From NCBI GenBank assembly GCA_003229065.1, contig QIHJ01000041.1, positions 1-5,413 on the forward strand: a stretch of 5,413 bases of DNA, read 5' to 3'. Each line of letters starts with the position of its first letter. Position 1 is the first letter of the stretch. Below are positions 1-5,286 of the stretch, piece by piece. Source of the DNA: Candidatus Dadabacteria bacterium. Its GTDB lineage: Bacteria > Desulfobacterota_D > UBA1144 > Nemesobacterales > UBA2774. A program made the position numbers and the translations under genes. Under the pieces are notes generated by a model. It made no database searches. It had not been told where the DNA came from and saw nothing but the letters and a program-made list of their open reading frames with translations.

Positions 1-61
1 AGTGTGATTCAATCCGTACCAAATTAAATCTGCAAGTCCACCTCTTTGAACCCTTTTCAAA

Positions 62-70
62 TGCTATAAC
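62..70 (+). promoter_or_regulatory. Extended -10 promoter for the DM13 gene
   Basis: The bases TG-C-TATAAC form an extended -10 element (TG at 62-63, hexamer at 65-70), a sigma-70-type signal that tolerates a weak -35. The -35 position 17 bases upstream reads CTCTTT, which is poor; TTGAAC at 48-53 is too close. Predicted transcription start is near 77, giving a leader of about 30 bases before the ATG at 107. Assigned by inspection only. Confidence 0.4.
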
Positions 71-106
71 TCTAAAGAGAAAATCATTTATGCAGGGAAG
101 TAACCC

Positions 107-538
107 ATGGTTACTAGATCAGTAACAGTAGCAGTCATTTTCTCGGTTGTTCTAATGCTTTTTGCTTTTATAGGTGAAAGCGCAAGAGCAGAAAATACTT
201 TGGCTAAAGGACAATTTGTTACTTTAGAAAAAAACCATAAAACAACTAGGTCAGTAAAGATAGTTAAGAATACGGATGATGGCACCGACTGGTTAGTGCT
301 GGGAACGGACTTTTCCACCGCCGAAGCACCCGATGTAAATCTCTTGCTGCACAAACAAGGTTTTTCTCAGGACTACAGCAAAGATAATTACGTATCTTTA
401 GGGAAACTACAGAAATTCAGCGGAGAACAAAAATACCTGGTGCCGGAAGGGATAAACCTGAAAGAATATTCATCAGTTGTGGTCTGGTGCAAGAAGTTTA
501 ATGTGACTTTCGAAATCCAAAAATCCTGTTGTTATTGA
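107..538 (+). CDS. Exported DM13-domain protein
   Basis: A 143-residue protein. Residues 1-28 form a signal peptide: basic start (MVTR), hydrophobic core (about 6-22) and an AxA-type cleavage site ending SARA before Glu29, so the mature protein should be exported. The remainder matches the DM13 domain: an FVTL strand start (about 38), a DFST motif before a PD pair (about 69-76), a YVSLGKL segment (about 95-101), a YLVPEG segment, and the diagnostic VVVWCKKFNVTF block near the end. DM13 domains have been proposed to take part in electron transfer through the conserved Cys of the WC motif; no reaction is established. Length is about that of a single domain. The C-terminus SCCY adds two cysteines, which I do not recall as typical. 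Start choice: ATG at 107 has a modest purine-rich site (AGGGAAG, about 94-100), and the signal peptide begins directly there. The next plus-strand gene is 183 bases away, so cotranscription is uncertain. Confidence 0.85.
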   Translation: MVTRSVTVAVIFSVVLMLFAFIGESARAENTLAKGQFVTLEKNHKTTRSVKIVKNTDDGTDWLVLGTDFSTAEAPDVNLLLHKQGFSQDYSKDNYVSLGKLQKFSGEQKYLVPEGINLKEYSSVVVWCKKFNVTFEIQKSCCY

Positions 539-604
539 GTTCGCTGAAAAAATGAAGCGGCATCCTAATAATATATGTTGAAACGCCGCTGGGGGAGACA
601 TATA

Positions 605-718
605 ATGAACAAAGCAGGGATTATGAGTACACACAATGGTTCCTTCGTCTATATTTGGTGGGAGGCTTCCTCCCTGCAGCCGCAGACCGAGTTGAAATCT
701 TTTTCTAAGGAGGAGTAG
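605..718 (+). CDS. Possible 37-codon leader reading frame
   Basis: An ATG at 605 is preceded by GGGGGAG (591-597) at a normal spacing of 7 bases and opens a frame of 37 codons (begins MNKAGIMSTHNG, ends SFSKEE). The stop TAG at 716-718 lies just after the SD of the flavoprotein gene and three bases before its ATG at 722. If translated, ribosomes ending here would pass through the hairpin at 660-674 and finish on the next SD, a layout that allows translational coupling. I recognise no family, and a chance frame of this length is quite possible. An inverted repeat AGCGGC/GCCGCT (556-561 and 585-590) lies directly before its SD, without a T-run, so it does not look like a terminator. Confidence 0.3.
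   Translation: MNKAGIMSTHNGSFVYIWWEASSLQPQTELKSFSKEE
660..674 (+). promoter_or_regulatory. Short GC-rich hairpin in the flavoprotein leader
   Basis: GGGAGG (660-665) and CCTCCC (669-674) are a perfect 6-base inverted repeat with a 3-base loop. The segment TCCTCC (668-673) is also complementary to GGAGGA at 709-714, which is the core of the SD of the next gene. Two mutually exclusive pairings are therefore possible: a local hairpin leaving the SD free, or a longer-range pairing that hides it. There is no T-run after it, so it is not an intrinsic terminator. A regulatory role is inference only. Confidence 0.3.
707..715 (+). promoter_or_regulatory. Strong ribosome binding site of the PPOX-class gene
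   Basis: AAGGAGGAG lies six bases before the ATG at 722 and is a near-perfect SD sequence. It settles the start of the downstream gene. It also lies inside the last codons of the possible leader frame ending at 718. Confidence 0.75.
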
Positions 719-721
719 AGC

Positions 722-1159
722 ATGTCTATAGTGAAGTTCAGTGAAAAGGAGATTCGGTTTCTAAACTACATGCGTGTTGGGCATCTAGCCACTATGGACG
801 GCGAGGATATCCATCTAGTGCCCATATGCCCTGTCTTTGACGGAGAGGTCTTCTATATGGGTACCCACGCTAAAACTCGCAAGGTTAGGAATCTTCGCGA
901 ACACAAGGGGGCAACCCTCATTCTTGACCAATACTCAGAGGATTGGATGCGTCACGTGGCTGTAATGATGACGGGAACAGTAGACATCATTGAGAAAGGT
1001 GCAGGTTTTGAACTGGCCAAAGCGCTCTTAGTAGCAAAATATCAGCAATATAAGGAGCTATTTCCTATAAATGAGGGTGAAAGCATTATCATGTGCTTCA
1101 GACCAACCAAAGTAGTATCATGGGATTATATTGCGGGAGAACTAACAGAACCTAAATAA
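722..1159 (+). CDS. PPOX-class FMN/F420-binding split-barrel protein
   Basis: A 145-residue cytoplasmic protein of the pyridoxamine 5'-phosphate oxidase-like split beta-barrel superfamily, most like the small Rv0121-type group (PPOX class, probable F420-dependent). Visible signs are VGHLATMDG (19-27), where the first barrel strand meets the cofactor, HLVPICPVFDG (31-41), the basic KTRKVRNLREH segment (51-61) that would contact a flavin phosphate, LILDQYSEDWMR (66-77), TGTVDII (84-90) and the final KVVSWDY (130-136). Length is normal and the protein looks complete. Proteins of this class bind FMN or F420, usually as dimers, and act as oxidoreductases on varied substrates; substrate and cofactor cannot be read from sequence. 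The start is fixed by the strong SD at 707-715. No clear terminator follows; the next gene is convergent, 367 bases away. Confidence 0.85.
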   Translation: MSIVKFSEKEIRFLNYMRVGHLATMDGEDIHLVPICPVFDGEVFYMGTHAKTRKVRNLREHKGATLILDQYSEDWMRHVAVMMTGTVDIIEKGAGFELAKALLVAKYQQYKELFPINEGESIIMCFRPTKVVSWDYIAGELTEPK

Positions 1160-1230
1160 AAGCGATGAAGGTGTTCTTATATATGGTTATGGGGTTTTTG
1201 GAGTGTTATGATATAGTGTCTACATGGGTT

Positions 1231-1268
1231 CTTTATACTGCTCCCCATTAAGAAGCTAGTAGAATTAA
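1231..1268 (+). repeat. 38-base imperfect repeat, solo copy
   Basis: This stretch (containing TATACTGCTCC, TTAAGA and GCT) matches 5024-5061 in the same orientation at 31 of 38 bases without gaps. The match stops abruptly on both sides. At the other copy the repeat directly precedes a decayed IS3-type orfA, so this solo copy is best read as the stranded left end of a related element. No transposase coding sequence follows it here. Confidence 0.6.
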
Positions 1269-1310
1269 TGACCTGCCCCCCTATAATGGGACCATAGTTT
1301 AAGTTAGATT
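1269..1310 (+). mobile_element. IS3-family terminus-like remnant
   Basis: The stretch begins TGACCTGCCCCCC and continues with a GGGACCA block (1288-1294) and TTTAAGTTAG. IS3-family termini generally start with TG and often have a C-rich run followed by a GGACA-like block, so it resembles such an end. It abuts the solo repeat at 1231-1268 with no gap and has no coding region or matching right end in the window. Recognition rests on memory of the general pattern, not on a named element. Confidence 0.3.
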
Positions 1311-1526
1311 TTTAACAGATTGAGCCTATACAAGTGGTCGTTAGAATCGCCGGGTAGCACCCGCAAGCAAACGCTGCGTATCTCCTCTGCAATATGGAAG
1401 CTCAGAAGTCTCACTTATCCCTTGACACACCTTAGAAACCGTATGCCGGCGGATGCTATACGCATTCCAGCTTAAACCGTGCTTGACAAAAGGGAGGCAG
1501 TGCAAATTTAAAGGCTTACACTATGC

Positions 1527-2300
1527 CTAAGTATCAAGAGACAGTATCTCCATCATCTCACTGTGGATCAGATTATTTGAGGTAAGGATTTCCTTTATAT
1601 AAATACTGTACTCATCACCGGAGAATAGTGACACTTTACCGCCCGCTTCCTCTACGATCAATACCCCGGCAGCCGTATCCCAGGGGTTAAGCCCAAGCTC
1701 CCAGAACCCGTCGAACCTGCCGCAGGCCACGTAGCATAGATCAAGCGCAGCCGAGCCGTCTCTTCTCACAGCCTGTGCTGTTCTTATAAAATTTGAGAAG
1801 TGTCTCAAATTCTCTTCAACCATCCATTCATCTTCATGCACGAATCCGGTGCAAAGATGGCACTCGTCCACATGTGCAGTGCCGGACACGCAAATCGGCG
1901 CTCGGTTCAGACGAGCCCCCCCACCTCTTTGAGCGGTGAACATCTCGTCCTTCACCGGATCGTAGACGAGCCCGATCTCTAAAACGCCTTTTATCTCAAG
2001 TGCTATAGATACGGAAAAAAACGGGTAAGCATGAGCATAGTTGGTAGTACCGTCAAGGGGGTCAACAAGCCAAAGGTAATCGGAGTCCGTTATATGCTTG
2101 CCCGACTCTTCGGCAAATATATCGTGCTCAGGGAAATTGTCTTTAATAATGCTGATAATGAGCTCTTCAGAGAGCTTATCGACCTCTGTAACTAGGCTGT
2201 TCTTGGCTTTAAATTCGATCTTTTTAATCTTACCCAGATTCTTTAAATGAATCTTGCCCGCTTCCCTCGCGGCTTTTTCTGCGATTTTTAAATACTCCAC
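1527..2300 (-). CDS. suhB: Inositol monophosphatase family protein (SuhB-like)
   Basis: A 257-residue Mg-dependent phosphatase of the FIG superfamily, which hydrolyses myo-inositol 1-phosphate and related sugar phosphates in the cytoplasm. Numbered from the GTG start: VTEVD at 37-41; EES at 64-66, giving the metal-binding Glu; the signature DPLDGTTN at 80-87 with metal ligands Asp80 and Asp83; GSAALDL at 182-188; and PWDTAAG at 206-212 with the last ligand Asp208. All metal ligands are present and length is normal. An upstream ATG at 2366 would add 22 residues (MQSISHNS...) absent from typical family members and has no good SD. The GTG at 2300 has AAGGAG six bases upstream and yields the usual start, (M)EYLKIAEKAAREAG, so I prefer it. 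The gene lies 92 bases downstream of the PspC gene on the same strand. Substrate, and any SuhB-like role in rRNA antitermination, are unproven; the symbol is by family only. Confidence 0.92.
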   Translation of the reverse strand: MEYLKIAEKAAREAGKIHLKNLGKIKKIEFKAKNSLVTEVDKLSEELIISIIKDNFPEHDIFAEESGKHITDSDYLWLVDPLDGTTNYAHAYPFFSVSIALEIKGVLEIGLVYDPVKDEMFTAQRGGGARLNRAPICVSGTAHVDECHLCTGFVHEDEWMVEENLRHFSNFIRTAQAVRRDGSAALDLCYVACGRFDGFWELGLNPWDTAAGVLIVEEAGGKVSLFSGDEYSIYIKEILTSNNLIHSEMMEILSLDT

Positions 2301-2306
2301 TAGCGG

Positions 2307-2312
2307 CTCCTT
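2307..2312 (-). promoter_or_regulatory. Ribosome binding site deciding a GTG start
   Basis: On the minus strand this reads AAGGAG, six bases before the GTG at 2300. It lies inside the longer open frame starting at 2366 and supports the shorter monophosphatase, whose N-terminus then matches the family. Confidence 0.6.
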
Positions 2313-2392
2313 ATTCGAGTGTAGTGCAATCGGATTAGAAAAACTATTGTGAGAAATACTTTGCATATCTTAAAAAATATTGATACTGCAAA

Positions 2393-2596
2393 TTACTCGG
2401 GCTTTTCCTCGGGAATTATTATCCAGCCCAGTATGTAAACAAGCAGCGCAGTCCCGGCGCTGAAAATCGTGATCAGGGCGTATACGAGTCTTACCATCGT
2501 GGGGTCAAGGGAGTATATCTCTCCTATGCCCCCGCATATCCCTGCTATCATCTTGTCTTTACGAGAACGGTATAATTTTTTAACCTCTTTACTCAT
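2393..2596 (-). CDS. PspC-domain small membrane protein
   Basis: A 67-residue protein that is essentially one PspC domain. The conserved start LYRSRKDKMIAGICGGIGEI (8-27) contains the AGICGG-type motif of the family, followed by YSLDPTMVRL (28-37) and one hydrophobic segment (about 38-61), then a short charged tail EEKPE. It should be a single-pass inner-membrane protein. In enterobacteria PspC works with PspB and PspA in the phage-shock envelope stress response. Stand-alone PspC proteins like this are widespread and their role is less clear; no pspA or pspB is in the window. The start is supported by GGAGGTG at 2601-2607 on the minus strand, four bases before the ATG. A TATAAT box at 2628-2633 suggests its own promoter. 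Confidence 0.9.
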   Translation of the reverse strand: MSKEVKKLYRSRKDKMIAGICGGIGEIYSLDPTMVRLVYALITIFSAGTALLVYILGWIIIPEEKPE

Positions 2597-2627
2597 CGGA
2601 CACCTCCCCCTTGGAATTGTTAAAGTG

Positions 2628-2633
2628 ATTATA
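2628..2633 (-). promoter_or_regulatory. -10 box (TATAAT) for the PspC gene
   Basis: The minus strand carries a perfect TATAAT about 31 bases before the PspC start codon, in the 47-base gap after the GGCT gene. The -35 is unclear: TTGACT is present but only 12 bases away, and the hexamer at the ideal 17-base distance (GACAAT) is a poor match. If active, it would start a transcript near 2621 covering the PspC gene and perhaps the monophosphatase gene, separately from the upstream operon. Confidence 0.4.
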
Positions 2634-2643
2634 CACTAAAAAA

Positions 2644-3120
2644 TCAGTCAATTGTCTTAAGGTTTTCGAGGAATTCATAGTATTCCCCGGACATGTAATC
2701 CTTAGCTTTTAATAGATGCTCCATATAGGATTTAGCCGGACGAAGCCCCTCTTTGGTTTTACCCGGCATTGCAATATAGGTTTTTACGGTTTCTTGGGAC
2801 CCGGCTATATCAATAATGAGCTTTACTCTATTGTAATGAACCGGATAACCTTCGAATTTGTCTAAATTATACAAACCCTGAACCGTGATTTTATAAACGA
2901 CCCCCTCCACAATTCCTCTATCATCGGGAACGATATTCGCGCAGCCAGTCAGGGGTTTTTGATACGAGGTCTTATTGAACTTAAGGCTGTACCCCCTGAG
3001 CGAGTGCTTGTGCATATCGGTAAAGTGAGCCCCCCTCTCTTTCATCCTATCGGGGTTCATATTGGAGCCGTATGCAAAATAATAGACTATTTCCTCTACA
3101 TTGGTTTGTGTCATTGTCAT
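2644..3120 (-). CDS. Gamma-glutamylcyclotransferase-like (GGCT/AIG2 fold) protein
   Basis: A 158-residue cytoplasmic protein of the GGCT-like family, whose characterised members release 5-oxoproline from gamma-glutamyl peptides or amines. The substrate-binding loop FAYGSNM is at 15-21 near the N-terminus, followed by NPDRMKERG, LRGYSLKFNK (41-50) and CANIVPDDRGIVEGVVYKIT (60-79). The expected catalytic acid is Glu90 in LDKFEGYP (86-93), followed by HYNRV and a C-terminal PAKSYMEHLLKA (128-139). All core elements are present and length is usual. The start may be Met1 at 3120 or Met3 at 3114; neither has a strong SD. It begins 21 bases after the true end of the ABC exporter gene, so the two are probably cotranscribed. 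Exact substrate is unknown. Confidence 0.88.
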   Translation of the reverse strand: MTMTQTNVEEIVYYFAYGSNMNPDRMKERGAHFTDMHKHSLRGYSLKFNKTSYQKPLTGCANIVPDDRGIVEGVVYKITVQGLYNLDKFEGYPVHYNRVKLIIDIAGSQETVKTYIAMPGKTKEGLRPAKSYMEHLLKAKDYMSGEYYEFLENLKTID

Positions 3121-3141
3121 AATTCCGAAGTGAAGTAAACG

Positions 3142-4847
3142 CTATTCGTAAGTCTGTATCTTGTATAAGCCAGAGTAGATTCCGTCTCTTTTCATAAGCT
3201 CTTCGTGGCTGCCTATCTCAACCAACCTCCCTTTCTCGAACACCGCTATCCGGTCAAACCCGCTTATCGAAGGGAGAGCGTTCTCCCCTCCATCTCCCTT
3301 CTCAGGTTTTTAAGAACCAGGCTTTCTGTCCTCAAGTCCAGGGAAGAAAAAACGTCGTCCAGTACAAGCACCTTGGGCTTTAAAAGCACTGCCCTTGCCA
3401 GAGCGAGCCTCTGCCTCTGACCTCCCGAAAGACTGAGCCCCCTCTCTCCTACCATGGTATCGAACCCGCCCGGGAAAACCATAATCTCATCATAAAGCTC
3501 GGCAACCCTGGCGGCATCTTCAACTTGCTTCTCCGTTACCTCGGGGTTCATGAACGAGATATTATCCATTACCGTCCCGCTGAACACCGTGGTCTCCTGA
3601 GGCACATAAATCACCCCGTTTCTCAAACTGTCCCTATTTATTTTTCTGACATCGACACTGTCAATAAACATGGTGTTTTCAGGAGGTTCCTCTATCCTTG
3701 TAAGCAGCTGTAAGATCGTTGATTTGCCCGAGCCTGTCGCGCCCGTCACCCCAAGAGCCTGGCCAGTAGGGATATGCATAGAAACGTTGTTTAAAGCCCT
3801 CTTCCCGTTATACGAAAACGTTAGATTCCTGAGCTCGATAGCACCCTGAATATCAAGCTCCACCGTACCCGGCTCATAGGTAGATTTAGGCTCCTCCATA
3901 AGGACATCGTTTATTCTGTTTAGAGAAGCCGTTCCGCGCTTGATAATATCCACAGCCCAGCCCATGGCCATCATTGGCCAGGTTAACATAGCCAGATACA
4001 CAAGGGCGGCCGCGAATTGGCCCACTGTAATGTCCAGAGTGATTGTTTTTATACCCCCCATCCAGATGAAAATCGCGGTAGCTGCTCCGGCCATAAAAGT
4101 TATAATCGGCTGGTAGACACCCCATATTTTTATAAGGTTCAGGTTCTTGTCCAGATAGTCCGAGCTCGAAGCTCTGAAGTCCTTGACTTCGTTTTCCTCT
4201 CTCACATAAGCCTTTACTACCTTGATGCCCGATATGGACTCCCTCGCGCTCTCTGTAAGCACAGAGAACGAATCCTGAACCCTCTGGAACCTCTTCTCGA
4301 TCATCCTTCCGAATTTGTATATGATCACGGCGAGTATGGGGAATGGGATAAAGGCATAGAGCGCAAGCTCGGGAGATATATAAAGCATAGCGGCGAATAT
4401 AAATATCAAGAGAAAAACACCGTCGTAAGCGACAAGCACGCCGAGACCGCACGCGAATTTAAGCGTCTCGATATCGTTTACGGTGTGGGCCATCAGGTCT
4501 CCTACTTTTCTCTTGGAAAAAAAATCGAAGTGAAGGCTCTGAAGGTGTGCGAAAAACTCGTCTCTCAAAGACTGCTCGATCCTCCTGGCGGCGCCCATAA
4601 TAAAGAATCTCCAGAAGAATCTGAACACAGCCATGGCGACCGCTATGCCGACCATGTAGAGCCCAAAACGGGTTAAATCGCTTACCTGCGGTTTTTCAAG
4701 CGTAAGCGTATCGATTACTCTTTCTATTACCAGGGGGATTGAAAGCTGGCAGAGGTCAACGAGCGTTAGAGCAAAGAGCCCCGCAAGAAAAGAGTACTTA
4801 AATTTAAGAAGCAGAGAAAATATGGTCTTCTTTTTTCTAGTAGACAT
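3142..4847 (-). pseudogene. MsbA-like ABC exporter subunit, frameshifted near the C-terminus
   Basis: A fused membrane and ATPase half-transporter of the multidrug/lipid exporter (type IV, ABCB-like) group. From the ATG at 4847, six membrane segments lie at about 19-40, 60-85, 137-157, 160-179, 246-267 and 277-297. The ATPase domain has an A-loop Tyr346, Walker A GATGSGKST (369-377), Q-loop Gln417, an X-loop VGERG, signature LSGGQ (473-477), Walker B VLVLDD (Asp497, with Asp498 at the usual catalytic Glu) and D-loop SSLD (501-504). After GRT (521-523) the frame runs into a stop at 3264-3266. In another frame, from 3270 to 3142, the expected end resumes: SISGFDRIAVFEKGRLVEIG and so on, 42 residues ending KIQTYE. 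Between T523 and SIS only 8 bases remain (3271-3278) where relatives have about 9 residues, including the H-loop His. A loss of about 19 bases therefore explains both the shift and the missing motif. A TTG at 4853 is an alternative start; neither start has a clear SD. Confidence 0.85.
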
Positions 4848-5023
4848 CGTCAAAGTAAGCTTAAAAACAGATGAACGTATTTACAACAAAAGTGAGTTAG
4901 TATACCTGAAGGGGTTCGGTAATAGCGGCTTAAGGAGCGGCGGAATTATGAATAACTCAAGATACTCCGGGTTTAAGGGAAATTGTATATATTAGACAAT
5001 CCAATAGAGTACGCCGGTAGTCC
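4848..5023. other. Intergenic region upstream of the ABC exporter
   Basis: This 176-base stretch should contain the promoter of the minus-strand exporter gene. Candidates on the minus strand are a TATACT hexamer near 4909-4914 without a matching -35, and a TTGTTG near 4883-4888 followed 17 bases on by TTTTAA; neither is convincing. A 15-codon plus-strand frame (MNNSRYSG...) is too short to call. The IS-end repeat begins at 5024. Confidence 0.4.
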
Positions 5024-5061
5024 CTCTATACTGCTCCACGTTAAGAGGCTTGCAGAAATAA
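5024..5061 (+). repeat. 38-base imperfect repeat next to the IS3 orfA remnant
   Basis: The second copy of the repeat at 1231-1268 (31 of 38 bases identical, same orientation). It ends exactly where the reading frame of the decayed orfA opens (stop codon TAA at 5059-5061, first in-frame codon at 5062). This placement suggests it is the left terminal region of the element carrying that transposase gene. Confidence 0.6.
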
Positions 5062-5286
5062 GATAGTAAAATAAAAAACACAAAGATAGTACTTGAAGGT
5101 TTATCTGGAAGACCAGTTTCAGATATATGCAACGATTACGGAATACATCAGAACCAATACTACATCTGGCGTGAGAAGCTCTTATCTGAAGCTCATAGAG
5201 AGTTTGAATCTAAAAAAGACGGTGGAGAAGTAAAAACCACCTTCGGAATTTTAGTAAAAACCCTGGGACTTTTTATTAAATCATAA
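5062..5286 (+). pseudogene. IS3-family transposase OrfA remnant
   Basis: The open frame encodes 74 residues without a usable start codon. About the first 56 are recognisably the N-terminal helix-turn-helix part of an IS3-family OrfA: KIVLEGLSGRPVSDICNDYG (8-27), then the typical HQNQYYIWREKLL (29-41) and FESKKDG (48-54). OrfA binds the element ends and, with OrfB made by frameshifting, drives transposition. Here the start is lost: the frame begins GAT-AGT-AAA where ATG-AGT-AAA would be natural, so one lost G may explain it. After about residue 56 the leucine-zipper part is replaced by an unrelated tail (KTTFGILVKTLGLFIKS), and no OrfB follows. An in-frame direct repeat GTAAAAACC (5230-5238, 5254-5262) lies in the tail. 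The element is dead by itself. Confidence 0.75.

Larger units (their letters stand above)
1160..1526. other. Gene-free gap with mobile-element debris
   Basis: This 367-base gap separates two convergent genes. From left to right it holds about 70 bases of no recognisable content, the 38-base repeat at 1231-1268, an IS3-terminus-like stretch from 1269, and about 200 bases (1311-1510) of higher complexity. That last part has short open stretches of about 50 codons on both strands (plus-strand frame ending ..RIPA before a TAA near 1471; minus-strand frame ending ..GATRRF), but none has a start signal or a family I know. Short hairpins are present: CGGGT-AGC-ACCCG near 1350 and a weak AGGC/GCCT stem (1512-1515, 1525-1528) overlapping the stop of the monophosphatase gene. 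I see no convincing intrinsic terminator, tRNA or CRISPR repeat. Confidence 0.6.

Noticed and set aside
1..27. End of an upstream plus-strand gene (frame SVIQSVPN then stop)
   Set aside because: Eight residues cannot be assigned and could be chance.
556..590. AGCGGC/GCCGCT inverted repeat as terminator of the DM13 gene
   Set aside because: The loop is 23 bases and the stem is followed by GGGGGAG, not a T-run.
1165..1251. 28-codon plus-strand frame MKVFLYMVMGF... after the flavoprotein gene
   Set aside because: No SD, no family resemblance, and its end runs into the 38-base repeat; hydrophobic content is explained by T-rich sequence.
1503..1528. Possible minus-strand terminator after the monophosphatase gene (AGGC/GCCT stem then TTTAAATTT)
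   Set aside because: The stem has only four base pairs with a nine-base loop and overlaps the stop codon, too weak to call.
1800..1982. Plus-strand frame of 60 codons inside the monophosphatase gene
   Set aside because: Shadow of a conserved gene on the other strand, no SD.
3886..4676. Long open frames in other phases over the ABC exporter, on both strands
   Set aside because: They overlap the membrane domain of a clear family gene and their translations show no domain features.
1227..5061. Composite transposon with the two 38-base repeats as flanking ends
   Set aside because: The repeats are only IS-end fragments, differ by 18%, and the genes between are ordinary housekeeping-type genes.
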